Part shown: positions 26,117 to 35,171 of the stretch, piece by piece | Layout: every line of letters begins with the position of its first letter | Numbering within the stretch: the first letter of the stretch is position 1 | Assembly (NCBI RefSeq): GCF_003054705.1 | Contig: NZ_QAYX01000025.1 | Coordinates: 620,001 to 684,000 of the forward strand | DNA length: 64,000 nt | DNA from: Opitutus sp. ER46 | Lineage (GTDB): Bacteria; Verrucomicrobiota; Verrucomicrobiia; Opitutales; Opitutaceae | Reading direction: 5' to 3' | Position numbers and translations under genes: made by a program | The notes under the pieces: generated by a model | What the model saw: the letters and a program-made list of their open reading frames with translations, nothing else | Database searches by the model: none | Told to the model about the DNA's origin: nothing

Positions 26117-27288
26117 GGCGACGGGGTCTTCAACGCGGCTTCGGTTAGGGTTACGAGCCGTTCAGCCGAACTCGCCCACGTGTGTGGAGGCGTCTGGAAT
26201 CGGCGCCGGTTCTCGATCCACCATGCGATCTCAAGAGCCATGGCGGCAGCATCACCCGCCGGAAAGATGGAGCCGTTCTGCCGATGAATGATGAGGTCAG
26301 AGGCGCCGACCCGGTCGCTGACAATGCACGGCAAGCCACAGGCGAGGGCCTGAACGACGACCAACCCGAACGCTTCTTCCCATGAGGGCAGCACCAACAT
26401 ACCGGCGTGGCGAAATACTTCGGCCAATCGAGGTTGAGGTAATGGTCCGTTGAGGCGCACCCATGGCTTGCTCGCGACCCTCGCGAGCGTGCTTTCGGCC
26501 TCGGGGGAGCGACGTCCGTACAGAGCGAAAGTGACGGGATGCGTTGCCCGTACCTCTTCAATCGCGGAAAACGCGATGCGCAGACCTTTCCGGAGTGTAT
26601 ACTGCCCCGCGAACACGATCTGGTGTTCATCTCGATTTTCCCGGGTCCGGGGCGGGTGAAATAGGTGCGGTGCTGCTGCATACGGTACTGTCCATATGCG
26701 GGTTGGGGAGACTCCGCACTGGACGAGTTGTTGGCGCACAACGGAGGACGCGACGCAATGCCAGTCCGCAAGGGCGTACTCCTGCTCTTCCTGACGAAAA
26801 TAGGAGGCGTCGAAGGTATGATAGTCGCGGTGGTCCAGGCCGACCCTGGAATACTCCTCTGCCGTCAACTCAAGTTGCTGGCGCACTGGCCCGCTGGCGT
26901 GGTTCAAAACTGTTTTCGTCCCTCGTGCGCGCGCCGCGGTGAACGTGGCCTGCGCCTGGCCAGGCAGGGCGTGGAGCATCGCCGCGCCATCGCTAGTCAG
27001 GTCATGTGCGACGGCGCGGTCGAAGCCCGCGTCCTGCCAGCGGAACAGACGAGGAGATGAAGGCCGAATCGCCGGCGAAAGACGCAAGAGGCCGTAGGTG
27101 ACCAGGGTCCGCCCCGAATGGACGTGCAGGGGGAACGCCGCCGGCGGATGGAGGCGCCAGCCCGGATAACCTGAGTAGTAGCGGCTCAACCTGCTCAAGG
27201 CGTGCAGCGCCGTGGCCAGATCGTAGAGATGGCAAGGATTGGTCGCGCTGAGGCTGATCAAGGCAGCGTTGCCGGCGGACGAATGCAT
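26113..27288 (-). CDS. glycosyltransferase family 4
   Basis: The GT-B protein (391 residues from this start) has a divergent N-terminal domain that includes TKTVLNHASGPVRQQLELT and a C-terminal domain with VFAGQYTLRKGLRIAFSAI and LPSWEEAFGLVVVQALACGL, giving an EX7V variant of the usual EX7E. The start is uncertain: ATG at 27288 or 27303 are both plausible, and an upstream ORF start would run into the neighbouring gene. A 98-bp gap separates it from the upstream gene, one of the few in this operon. Confidence 0.8.
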   Translation of the reverse strand: MHSSAGNAALISLSATNPCHLYDLATALHALSRLSRYYSGYPGWRLHPPAAFPLHVHSGRTLVTYGLLRLSPAIRPSSPRLFRWQDAGFDRAVAHDLTSDGAAMLHALPGQAQATFTAARARGTKTVLNHASGPVRQQLELTAEEYSRVGLDHRDYHTFDASYFRQEEQEYALADWHCVASSVVRQQLVQCGVSPTRIWTVPYAAAPHLFHPPRTRENRDEHQIVFAGQYTLRKGLRIAFSAIEEVRATHPVTFALYGRRSPEAESTLARVASKPWVRLNGPLPQPRLAEVFRHAGMLVLPSWEEAFGLVVVQALACGLPCIVSDRVGASDLIIHRQNGSIFPAGDAAAMALEIAWWIENRRRFQTPPHTWASSAERLVTLTEAALKTPSP

Positions 27289-27386
27289 TGGCCCAAGAGT
27301 CATGCCCGGAGTTGCGCCTGCGCGTATAAAAAGGGGAGCCCCTTTTGATACATTTGATGGCGCACGGGTCCACAATAGTGCCGAAC

Positions 27387-28178
27387 CTACACGACGGCAT
27401 ACGAGATCTCCCGCTCCCAGTACCAAGCCCCTTTGAAAGAGCAGGTGTAGTGCGCCGGGGGCAATGGACGTGCGCCGAGATGCCGGAGCAGCACACTAAA
27501 CAGAGTCTGTTCGGCGAACCGGCTTTGGTCCGACATGGCCCAGTCATCGATGACGGCAGTGAGAAATTGGGAATAAGATGCATTCCGCGGGATCACCATC
27601 AGTCCGGAGTTCAGATCAGGGATGTGCGGCAGACCAAGTTGGGCGGTTCGCGCCAGCAAGGTCGGGTCAAACTGGGGCCAGGAATCGACGATGTGCATTG
27701 CCGTTCCGGACGACACGGCAGCCATGACCTCGCTGGGCTCACGCAACGCGAGGACGTCTGAATCCGAATAGAGAACATTTCCGTCTACGGACGCGTTCAG
27801 GATGGCGGCCACCTTTCGCCCAAACTGGTGCTGCCGACAGTACTCCGCCAGACGCCCACCATCCCCACGCAGCGCAGGGCAGAAGTCGATTTGTAGACCG
27901 GGAAATTGGCGCTGAAGAAGACTGCACTGCGCGGTTGAAAACTCGCCGTCGACCGCGATTTGCAGTCGGCATCGGCCTTCGAGAAAGCGCATCCAACTCC
28001 ATGCGCTCCACATGGCGTCCCAGAATTTCCTGGCTTCGACCATGATGAGCAGCGTGGTGCTCCCCGACCCACTGCGAATCGGGTCGAAGCGTCCAATGGC
28101 GCGGCGAAGGCGATAGGGACGATTCCGCTGCACCGCCGCGACGAGCCGACCGATTCGGAATTTCAGGTCATTGGACAT
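27387..28178 (-). CDS. putative nucleotide-diphospho-sugar transferase (GT-A fold)
   Basis: The 263-residue protein has a DXD-like metal motif in VLYSDSDVLALREP near residue 136 and a later LNSGLMVIPRNASY segment, followed by FAEQTLFSVLLRHLG. This order is shared with the protein at 34269-35171 (LDPDVLFFRQP, VNSGLCLL, VEQTLFALA), so the two are distant paralogues. They recall GT8 or GT77-like enzymes in which the DXD binds Mn and UDP-sugar. The N-terminus (RFDPIRSGSGSTTLLIMVEA) is unlike the paralogue's. Specific function unknown. Confidence 0.6.
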   Translation of the reverse strand: MSNDLKFRIGRLVAAVQRNRPYRLRRAIGRFDPIRSGSGSTTLLIMVEARKFWDAMWSAWSWMRFLEGRCRLQIAVDGEFSTAQCSLLQRQFPGLQIDFCPALRGDGGRLAEYCRQHQFGRKVAAILNASVDGNVLYSDSDVLALREPSEVMAAVSSGTAMHIVDSWPQFDPTLLARTAQLGLPHIPDLNSGLMVIPRNASYSQFLTAVIDDWAMSDQSRFAEQTLFSVLLRHLGARPLPPAHYTCSFKGAWYWEREISYAVV

Positions 28179-28261
28179 GACGTCGGTGATGATTCAGTGA
28201 CGAACCCTTCGTCCGTCGAGGGCGGATCGGGCGATGCGCTCGGGGTGGACCAGGATGCGGG

Positions 28262-29158
28262 TTAGGTGCGGCTCGTCCCATGGTCCACTCGTGCCTCGGG
28301 TTGTCGCATCAGGTGCAGCCAGCGACGGTAACTGGGCCAACGGACCGGGCAGCGTTGCGCCATCATCGCCGGCATGCCTGCCAATCCGGCCGACCACCAC
28401 AATGGCTCCCTTACCGCCCAACCCGGTCCGCGGCGGCAGGCGTAGCAGAACTGCCCGACAGCACGGCGCAGCGCAATGAAGGGGGCCCACGGGAGGGGGC
28501 AGCGCAGAAGGATGCTCCAGAATTCGTTGCGCGAATGCCGCCAGTGATTCCTCCACTCGCTGCGCGCCACGGGGGTCCAGTGATGCCGGATGACGGTCGT
28601 GGGATCGTGGACAACCTCCCATCCGGCGGCGATGCAGCGCAGGCTAAAGTCGGTTTCGTCGCCCATGTGCTCGAATTCCAGCGGTACTCCGCCGAGTTCC
28701 AAGTACACGGTGCGGCGTATGGCACTCGCCGCGTTGACGTAGCTGCCGACCAGGGCCGTGGGGCCGAAGTCTGTTGCCATGAGGGTGGCTGGAAACTCGT
28801 CGGTTCGTTGCGCGAACGAGAGGACGGCGCAGCGGGACCAACCGGAGAATCGAGCTTTCACCCGGGCCACGAAATCGAGATCCAACGGGTAGCTGTCGTC
28901 ATCGAGTCCCACGATCACGTCTACCTCCGCCGCCCGGATCATTTCGTCGCGGGACCGGATCGAGTGGCGCGAATGGGGATGGACGATCAGATGGGCTGCA
29001 GGCGCATGCTGACGCGTCCATGCCACGGTATCGTCATCGCAGCCGTCGGCGCAGATCCACAGTTCATCGGGTGGTGGATCGAGCCGCGCGATCTGGGCGC
29101 AGGTTTGGGCCAGCAACTCACGCCGATTGCGGGTGGCGATCGTAATCGCAAGGCGCAT
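28262..29158 (-). CDS. glycosyltransferase family 2
   Basis: The 298-residue GT-A enzyme starts MRLAITIATRNRRELLAQTC and shows IVGLDDDSYPLD as its DXD-type motif, with GGVPLEFEHMGDETDFSLRC carrying the ED-like catalytic region. It resembles rhamnosyl- and similar transferases that act in the cytoplasm. The ATG at 29158 follows the upstream acyltransferase stop by two bases; the longer frame to 29317 overlaps that gene and is unsupported. Downstream there is an 83-bp gap. Confidence 0.85.
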   Translation of the reverse strand: MRLAITIATRNRRELLAQTCAQIARLDPPPDELWICADGCDDDTVAWTRQHAPAAHLIVHPHSRHSIRSRDEMIRAAEVDVIVGLDDDSYPLDLDFVARVKARFSGWSRCAVLSFAQRTDEFPATLMATDFGPTALVGSYVNAASAIRRTVYLELGGVPLEFEHMGDETDFSLRCIAAGWEVVHDPTTVIRHHWTPVARSEWRNHWRHSRNEFWSILLRCPLPWAPFIALRRAVGQFCYACRRGPGWAVREPLWWSAGLAGMPAMMAQRCPVRWPSYRRWLHLMRQPEARVDHGTSRT

Positions 29159-29160
29159 GG

Positions 29161-29712
29161 TCAGGTGTGGCGGGTGCGCGCCGGCAGCACGTGGGCAGGA
29201 TTGCCGACGACGGTGGTGAACGGCGGAACGTCCCTGGTCAGCACGCTTCCCGCTCCGACGATCGCGCCTTGGCCGATTCGGACCCCCTTGAGCACGGTCA
29301 CATGAGCGCCAATCCATGCCCCGGCCTCGATGACAACCGGACGGCTGACCAGAAGCCCGCTGGCGGGCGTGCCGTCGGGGCCCGGAGAGTGGTCGTGATC
29401 GGTCAGGTAGCAGAACGGGCCGATCATGCAGTCATTGCCGATCTCGATGCGATCGCTGGAATCAATGATCGTGTGGCGGTTGATGTAAACGTTTCGTCCG
29501 ATCCGGATCGCGATGTTCGATCCCTTGGGACCCGAAACCAGCAGGGTGACACCTCGGTCGAGGGCAACGCCGGCGGCGAGGCGAATCCGCTTCGGCTGGT
29601 GCGGCACCTCAATGTTTCGCAGCCAGGCCGGGCCTTCAAATCGGACCCCGCGGCACTGCAGCGCCAGACGGCGAGCGCGGGAGGCGAGACCCGCAATGAG
29701 TCGTGCAATCAT
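29161..29712 (-). CDS. acyltransferase of the LbH (hexapeptide-repeat) family
   Basis: The 183-residue product contains hexapeptide repeats from about residue 65 (IAIRIGRNVYINRHTIID, IGNDCMIGPFCYL), the catalytic His in LTDHDHSPGP and the typical end VVGNPAHVLPAR. It is likely a maltose/galactoside-type O-acetyltransferase acting on a sugar of the polysaccharide. It is coupled to the upstream glycosyltransferase by ATGA (29709-29712). It is the second LbH enzyme of the locus, so the glycan may carry two acyl marks. Confidence 0.86.
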   Translation of the reverse strand: MIARLIAGLASRARRLALQCRGVRFEGPAWLRNIEVPHQPKRIRLAAGVALDRGVTLLVSGPKGSNIAIRIGRNVYINRHTIIDSSDRIEIGNDCMIGPFCYLTDHDHSPGPDGTPASGLLVSRPVVIEAGAWIGAHVTVLKGVRIGQGAIVGAGSVLTRDVPPFTTVVGNPAHVLPARTRHT

Positions 29713-30656
29713 AAGCGATCCCAGATGCCGCGGATGGTTGGCCAGAGGTCGGGGCCTCCACGCCGGACGACAACCACGGTTTGAAAGAGACGGTGCAGGG
29801 CAAGCTTGAGCGCGAGCTTAGTTCTCCCGATCCGCATGACATCGCGAGCCATCCGATATTGGTGCTGCACAATCATGTGAGCGAGGCGTCGCGGGTCGGC
29901 TTTGGCGCGCGAGCACTGGCTGTGGTGCTCATAGATGGCATCTCGGTGAAAATAGAGGCGATGCGTGCGTCCCACCCGGTAGGAGAGGTGCGCATCTTCA
30001 AGAAAGCTGTAGCCCTCGAAGAGCGGGAAGCGTTCGCGCTCGAAGAGCTCCCGGCGATAGAGCACCAGTGTGCTGTTCAGCCAATCGGAGCGCACCCAGG
30101 CGGAGGACTCCGCTTCGAAGGCTGGGATGAGGTTGATCGCGGGACCGATCACTCGGCCACCGTAGTGCGGATGGGAGTATCCGGCCTGCAGGCGGTAGTA
30201 GCACCACAGCAACCCGCGCGGCGGCGGATGACTGAGCCCGGAAATCCGCCCCGCAACGCCGCCGGTCGTGTCGCGAGAAAACGGTTCCAGCAGTTTTGCC
30301 AGTGTATCGGCCGGCAGGACCACATCATCGTCCATGAAGCCGATGATCGGAGTCGTGACCGCCGCAGCTCCCTGGTTGCGTTGCTGAGCGGCACTCATCA
30401 GCTCGGCCCGGATCCACTGGACCTGCAGCTGCGACTGCCATTTCGCGCAGACGGCTCTCGAGGCCTCGCTTTCCGACGCATCCACAACAATGACGCGGGC
30501 CGGTGCGCAGGTCTGCACCGACAGACTGGCGAGGGCTGCGTCGAGCGAAGCCGGACGGTCCATCGTGGCGATGACGAGGGAGTATGACGGGAGGGTGGTG
30601 CTCACCGGTGGCACTTCGGAGTCGGCTGGAATGGATTCAGGATCGCTGAGAAACAC
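29709..30656 (-). CDS. glycosyltransferase family 2
   Basis: The 315-residue GT-A protein contains YSLVIATMDRPASLDAAL, the donor motif in IIGFMDDDVVLPADTLAKL and the later YSFLEDAHLSYRVG with a catalytic-type ED. The start codon is GTG at 30656, two bases after the CgeB-like gene's stop; the first 20 residues are unconserved, so a start closer to the Rossmann strand is possible. Donor unknown. Confidence 0.83.
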   Translation of the reverse strand: MFLSDPESIPADSEVPPVSTTLPSYSLVIATMDRPASLDAALASLSVQTCAPARVIVVDASESEASRAVCAKWQSQLQVQWIRAELMSAAQQRNQGAAAVTTPIIGFMDDDVVLPADTLAKLLEPFSRDTTGGVAGRISGLSHPPPRGLLWCYYRLQAGYSHPHYGGRVIGPAINLIPAFEAESSAWVRSDWLNSTLVLYRRELFERERFPLFEGYSFLEDAHLSYRVGRTHRLYFHRDAIYEHHSQCSRAKADPRRLAHMIVQHQYRMARDVMRIGRTKLALKLALHRLFQTVVVVRRGGPDLWPTIRGIWDRL

Positions 30657-30657
30657 G

Positions 30658-31893
30658 TCAGGTCCGACCTTGCGCAGGGCGGGTCAGGCCAATCTGGCGG
30701 AAAAGGTCCGGGAAACGCTGGCCCCAGGTGTGATCGCGGCGTGCGCGCCGGTATCCCGCCTCGCGCATTCGTTCCGCCTGGTCGGGATGGCTGAGATAGT
30801 ATCGAACCTTGTCCGCCAATTCCTCGGGGGTGCGATAAGTCTCAATTTCCCGTCCGACGTCGTAGCACGCGGCGATCTCATCGGAATGACCGGTCAAGTA
30901 GCAGGTCCGCGCCATCGGCGCCTCAAAGTCGCGTAGTCGGACATGGGGAACCAGCCGGGAGCCAGGCCGCCCGTCGGACCACACGTTGCTGAAGTTCAGG
31001 ACGACTTCGTAGTCAGCGAAGACGGCGGCTACGACGTCGGCCCGTCCGCGCGCACATGAACGTAGCAGCGGGCTGATGCGTTGCGATTCGCGGCGATAGT
31101 TCCATTGCCGATAGAGGCGGGCGGCTCCGCGCAGCAGTCCTGTCCTGGTGATCTCGTCCGTGACGACGTGCCAGTAGCTCCGCATCGAGCCCGCGCGGAG
31201 CTGGGGACGTCCGAGATAGCGGCCCGGGGAGGACGGTGACGGTGATGCGGGCAAGGGGGACTCGTCGCCCCAGCCCGACCCGTAGGTGTCGACCGTGACG
31301 CCAGCCGCGAGGAGCCCGGCAATCCACCGGTCGCGGTCGGCATAGCGCTGGCCGACGAAGCAAGCCCTGGGTTGTCGTGGCCGGCTCACGGGCGGCTCTT
31401 GGTCGGGCGGATTCACCGCCAGCTGGACCCAGACCGGCCTGCCCCCCACCGCGAGATACCGGTCCCGCGCATCGCGTTCGGAGTGCCACGAAAAATCCAC
31501 CTGTGCCGCAATGGCGGCCACGAGATCAAACTGAGGGATGCTATTGCAGTAGAAATTGACGGAAGGAATGCCCAGGCGACGAAGCTCCGCAAAACCGGCG
31601 GGGTCAAAATGGGCGTTGTAGAAGTAGCACAGGAATAGGTCGATCGGCCCGGTGCGGAGAGCGTCGCGGACCTCATCCAGCACCGCTTGGGTCGTTCGGG
31701 CCCTGGCTTCCAGTTCTTCGCGGGTAAAGCCAGCGGCGATCTCCATGAACCGGCTGGTCGGGAGTAAATCGGTCTGGGATTCCACCAGCTGGTGACCGAG
31801 CGCGTGCAACGCGGGATGAAAGAGGCCGCTCCACAATCCACCGTAGAAGTGACGGGGATCGTTTGAATGTCGGACTGCGGTGAAGATGCGCAT
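30658..31893 (-). CDS. CgeB-like glycosyltransferase (GT-B)
   Basis: The 411-residue product starts MRIFTAVRHSNDPRHFYGGL and has the CgeB-like organisation: an N-terminal domain with DLFLCYFYNAHFDPAGF and a C-terminal Glyco_trans_1_2-type domain ending with TYRTPEELADKVRYYLSHPD. VRLRDFEAPMARTCYLTG corresponds to the conserved RxFE region of this group. CgeB proteins are associated with spore or surface glycans. The ATG at 31893 is eight bases from the upstream small gene's stop. Confidence 0.75.
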   Translation of the reverse strand: MRIFTAVRHSNDPRHFYGGLWSGLFHPALHALGHQLVESQTDLLPTSRFMEIAAGFTREELEARARTTQAVLDEVRDALRTGPIDLFLCYFYNAHFDPAGFAELRRLGIPSVNFYCNSIPQFDLVAAIAAQVDFSWHSERDARDRYLAVGGRPVWVQLAVNPPDQEPPVSRPRQPRACFVGQRYADRDRWIAGLLAAGVTVDTYGSGWGDESPLPASPSPSSPGRYLGRPQLRAGSMRSYWHVVTDEITRTGLLRGAARLYRQWNYRRESQRISPLLRSCARGRADVVAAVFADYEVVLNFSNVWSDGRPGSRLVPHVRLRDFEAPMARTCYLTGHSDEIAACYDVGREIETYRTPEELADKVRYYLSHPDQAERMREAGYRRARRDHTWGQRFPDLFRQIGLTRPAQGRT

Positions 31894-31901
31894 CGCGCGT
31901 T

Positions 31902-32126
31902 TCAGGCCTGCCGATTCCGGCTCATCGGGTGAAGGACCAGGTTGGCGTACGGCGACCTCCAAGCGCGTTCGTCGGCGGGACGGACGCGATTGGCGGGCAC
32001 GTCAAACACACCGGCAGAGTAGTCGAATTCCGCCAGGAGCCGCTGAAGGTCCTGTTGGGAGGCGCCGAATGCCGGCCACGTGTTCATCCCGTATGCACAG
32101 AATACGATCGGCCGATGTCGCCTCAT
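31902..32126 (-). CDS. small protein matching the C-terminus of FkbM methyltransferases
   Basis: A 74-residue gene whose whole length (MRRHRPIVFCAYGM, FGASQQDLQRLLAEFDYSA and RSPYANLVLHP) resembles the last 70-80 residues of FkbM-type methyltransferases: the L-x-x-RPIV strand, the helix after it and the final strand. The SAM-binding domain is missing and is not encoded upstream in another frame that I could see. It overlaps the preceding glycosyltransferase by ATGA and ends eight bases before the next start, so it is built like a normal operon gene rather than a random relic. It may be a decayed gene that kept its spacing, or a small partner protein. It cannot be a methyltransferase on its own. 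Confidence 0.55.
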   Translation of the reverse strand: MRRHRPIVFCAYGMNTWPAFGASQQDLQRLLAEFDYSAGVFDVPANRVRPADERAWRSPYANLVLHPMSRNRQA

Positions 32127-33094
32127 GGTTGCGTCGAATCGGGATGAATGGGGGTGGTTCCGCGGCGTTTCCAGGCCGCCAGGCGTTCCGCCGCACGGAA
32201 GCCAACCAGACGATACAGGAGGCGGTACATCAGGGGCGCGGCGGCACCGCACGGCGTAAATGACGGCTGGCTGGTCGTGACGAGTTGCATCACCGCTTCG
32301 GCCCGCTCGGGCGACAGCGCCCACAACAGGCGGGCAATCTCGAAACGGGTGGAGTTGATGGCCGTGAGGCGGCCCGGCGTGAGCGCGTGGCGGCCCGTTA
32401 GGGCATCCTGCATCCGGTCCAGGAGCGCCAGTCTGGCTTCCATCAGTCGTCGTGGATGGCGGCGTGACACTGTATTTCCGCTCCAGAGCCGGTAGACGGC
32501 GCGGCTGGCAGGACAGTGCTGAAAGCGCGCGCCGGCCTGCAGCAGCCGGAAGTACAGATCGTGCTCCTGACAACATTCGAGCGACTCGTCCCAGCCGCCA
32601 ACCTGCACCAGAGTCTGTTTTCGCCAGAGGGTTCCTCCCGTCTGGGGAAGGCTCCAGCGGGCCAGGTGGATCCACGGGTCATGGGGAGGTTGCAGTGGCC
32701 GCGATTCAAGCTCCGCCGGGGCCTCGCCATTCGCCCACTGTTCCACGAGCGGCGCACTGTATATGATATCGGCCGAGGGCTCGTCCTGAAGGGACTTCAC
32801 CTGTAGTTCGATCTTGTCGGGCAGCAGGTAGTCGTCGGCATCCAGGTATTGGATCCATTCGCCGGTAGCGAGGCCAAGCAGGTGATTGCGCGCGGCGTTT
32901 CCGCCCCGGTGGGGACCGGTGACCAGACGAATCTGATCGCCGAACCGCTGAAGAACCTCCCGGCTGCTATCCGTCGACCCGTCATCGACCACGACGATTT
33001 CTTTATCGGGCCAGCTCTGCGCCAGCGCGCTCTCGACGGCCGACGCGACCCAGCGTTCGCTATTGAAACAGGGGATGAGGATGGAAACGCGCAT
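32123..33094 (-). CDS. glycosyltransferase family 2
   Basis: The 323-residue GT-A enzyme starts MRVSILIPCFNSERWVASAV and has VDDGSTDSS for nucleotide binding, WIQYLDADDYLLPDK for the DXD and GWDESLECCQEHDLYFRLL for the catalytic EHD-like region. Two starts are possible: ATG at 33130, which overlaps the upstream stop by ATGA, and ATG at 33094, which has a strong AGGAG five bases upstream and begins exactly at the Rossmann strand. I chose 33094. Confidence 0.88.
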   Translation of the reverse strand: MRVSILIPCFNSERWVASAVESALAQSWPDKEIVVVDDGSTDSSREVLQRFGDQIRLVTGPHRGGNAARNHLLGLATGEWIQYLDADDYLLPDKIELQVKSLQDEPSADIIYSAPLVEQWANGEAPAELESRPLQPPHDPWIHLARWSLPQTGGTLWRKQTLVQVGGWDESLECCQEHDLYFRLLQAGARFQHCPASRAVYRLWSGNTVSRRHPRRLMEARLALLDRMQDALTGRHALTPGRLTAINSTRFEIARLLWALSPERAEAVMQLVTTSQPSFTPCGAAAPLMYRLLYRLVGFRAAERLAAWKRRGTTPIHPDSTQP

Positions 33095-33099
33095 GGTTT

Positions 33100-33104
33100 C
33101 TCCT
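33100..33104 (-). promoter_or_regulatory. Shine-Dalgarno AGGAG deciding a start
   Basis: AGGAG lies five bases before the ATG at 33094-33092, one of the few clear ribosome sites in the locus. It supports the shorter start of the family 2 glycosyltransferase over the overlapping ATG at 33130. Confidence 0.5.
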
Positions 33105-33126
33105 GCAGGAAGGAGGATTCCGTCAT

Positions 33127-34272
33127 TCATGCTGGACGGACTGGAGAAGCCTGACCTGGTTTGCCGCCGCTTGGGATCGAGCAGCGGAGATCATCGATCG
33201 CGCGTGCCTCGTCTGTCGACGATCCCGATAACCCGGAGCCCAGGGCCTCCCGGTAGGCAGCCGCCGTCTTGGCGGCGACGACCTGCCAGGAGGTGGCGGC
33301 GCGCCATGCGGACGCACCAGCGGTGTCGGCCGGTGTGTCGAGGGCCCGCGCCAGCACCGCTCCAAAGGCGGGATTCAGGTCGGTAAACCGGAACACGTTC
33401 GCCGACGGCTCATCCAGATCGATCGTGACGAGCCGATCCGGGAGGAGGATCGGCTTGCCGAGGGATCGGGCCAGACAGGCGGCGCCGGAGGTGAATACGG
33501 AGGTGTAGTTGAAAAGGACGGCGTCACAGGCGGCGATGCGCACCGCGAGTTCGCTGGGAGGGAGATTACGGAGGTCGAGCACCGCACCGCAGCGATCGGC
33601 CGTTTCCCTCACGCGTTCGGCAAACGCTGCCGACGAGGCGGCGCCACACACCCAGAGGCTGGCTGGAAACCGATGCCGAGACCAGGCCTCCATGGCCTCA
33701 AGTACCCCCTTGTAGGGCTCGACGCGGCCGAACATCAGAACGAGGCGATGCCCGGACGAGATTCCGAGCTGCCGCCGAGCGTCCGACTTGGTTGGCAGAA
33801 ACGGGAAACAAGCGGCGAGGTCTCCGTGGGGGATCAACCGGAGCCGACGAATCCCGGGCGCCATGTGCGCGAGCGCCGCGAGACTGGCGCTTGAGTGCGC
33901 GATCACCACGGACGCGCGGCGGAGCATCCAGCGATACACCGCGGGGAGGGCAAGCTCCGAGGTTCGGCCGTGAGGGAACAGATTGTGGGCCGTGTAGACA
34001 AACGGTCGGGTCCGCGTGGCGAGATGGAGATCGAGCGGGAACCGCCACACCCGCAGACGGTCGAGCCCGTCATGCCGCCGGGGAAAGAAGGCCTCGGGCC
34101 AATGAAGATGGATGAGCGCGGCCCCGCGGTAATCCATTCGGGCGAGAGGGAACACGCGCCGCGTGCCCTCGGGATAGAGGGTGTCGAACTTGTGCGCGCG
34201 CAAAGCGCCGTCGAGCAGGGTTTGGTAGTCGTTGCCAGCCCGCCAGTCGGGCAATGCCATCACTTTGGTCAT
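33127..34272 (-). CDS. glycosyltransferase, GT4-like (GT-B)
   Basis: The 381-residue product begins MTKVMALPDWRAGNDYQTLL and contains VYTAHNLFPHGRTSELALP and VLMFGRVEPYKGVLEAMEAW, the second being the family's nucleotide-sugar lead-in. FNYTSVFTSGAACLARSLGK replaces the usual EX7E stretch, as in exopolysaccharide transferases related to GumH/PelF-like groups. The ATG at 34272 overlaps the upstream gene by ATGA. The C-terminal 40 residues are low-complexity. Confidence 0.78.
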   Translation of the reverse strand: MTKVMALPDWRAGNDYQTLLDGALRAHKFDTLYPEGTRRVFPLARMDYRGAALIHLHWPEAFFPRRHDGLDRLRVWRFPLDLHLATRTRPFVYTAHNLFPHGRTSELALPAVYRWMLRRASVVIAHSSASLAALAHMAPGIRRLRLIPHGDLAACFPFLPTKSDARRQLGISSGHRLVLMFGRVEPYKGVLEAMEAWSRHRFPASLWVCGAASSAAFAERVRETADRCGAVLDLRNLPPSELAVRIAACDAVLFNYTSVFTSGAACLARSLGKPILLPDRLVTIDLDEPSANVFRFTDLNPAFGAVLARALDTPADTAGASAWRAATSWQVVAAKTAAAYREALGSGLSGSSTDEARAIDDLRCSIPSGGKPGQASPVRPA

Positions 34273-35171
34273 CGCAGCCCCGGTAGGTGGATCAAGTGAC
34301 GGACTCCCTCGGCCCAGAAACGTTCGCGGACGGCGCCGACGTAGTGACGCGAGATGGCGTCGCTGCGGGCGTGGCGCCGCAGCGACACCTCGTAGGTCAC
34401 CGGCAACAGACCGCCGCGGGCGTGGCGGGAGGCGGCGAGCGCAAAGAGAGTCTGCTCGACGCGCCAAAAATGGCCCGTCCTGAGGCTCGTTTCGCGCATC
34501 GCGCATTCACAAAAATCGAGGTCCATGGCGGCTCGTGTGAGGAGGCAGAGTCCGCTGTTTACCCGGGGCCAAAGCTGTACGCCCAGCGTGTCCTGCGCCT
34601 CTTGGGCGGAGACGTTGCTCGCCTCGGCGACGTCTTCGTTGAACCAGCAGCTTTCCTCCTGAGCCCGGTCGACCCACTCGAGCACCTGGGTCGGTTGGCG
34701 AAAAAAGAGGACGTCGGGATCAAGGATGATCAATCGCGATGCGGTCTCGAGCACCGGTATGTCAAAGCACTTGAGCCCGAGCGGGTATTGGGCGCGATAG
34801 GCGCGGCACAGAGGACGTGCGGCGAGGACAGGGGCGAGGTGTGCATCGGCCCCGGATCTGGAAACGAGCGTGGCCTGTAGCCCGAGCGTCCTCAGCCGCG
34901 CCGCGATGTCGGCCGGTGCGGTGCCGTCGTCGTGCAGGATGACGTGCCAGTTGCGTCCGGTTTGTACCGTCCACGAAGCCAACATCCATGCGAGCAGATC
35001 GACGTGCTCGGCGCCGAAGACGACATGGACGGGAATGTCTGCGGGCGGGGCATCGGGCTGCGGGTTGCGCCAGTGCCAGATCCGCCGACGGAGAACGTGA
35101 TAGGCCCAGGCGCCGGCGGGGCCGCGGTTGAGTTCACGGCGCAGCAGATAGAGTAGTCGACCGGGCCTCAT
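34269..35171 (-). CDS. putative nucleotide-diphospho-sugar transferase (GT8-like)
   Basis: The 300-residue GT-A-type protein has HVVFGAEHVDLLAWMLASW near the N-terminus, LKCFDIPVLETASRLIILDPDVLFFRQP with a DXD-like Asp-Pro-Asp near 152-154, VNSGLCLLTRAAMDL and RVEQTLFALAASRHARGGLLP. It is a distant paralogue of 27387-28178. Such proteins transfer hexoses from UDP donors. It lies between two family 2/4 enzymes and is joined to both by ATGA overlaps, so it is clearly translated as part of the locus. Confidence 0.65.
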   Translation of the reverse strand: MRPGRLLYLLRRELNRGPAGAWAYHVLRRRIWHWRNPQPDAPPADIPVHVVFGAEHVDLLAWMLASWTVQTGRNWHVILHDDGTAPADIAARLRTLGLQATLVSRSGADAHLAPVLAARPLCRAYRAQYPLGLKCFDIPVLETASRLIILDPDVLFFRQPTQVLEWVDRAQEESCWFNEDVAEASNVSAQEAQDTLGVQLWPRVNSGLCLLTRAAMDLDFCECAMRETSLRTGHFWRVEQTLFALAASRHARGGLLPVTYEVSLRRHARSDAISRHYVGAVRERFWAEGVRHLIHLPGLR

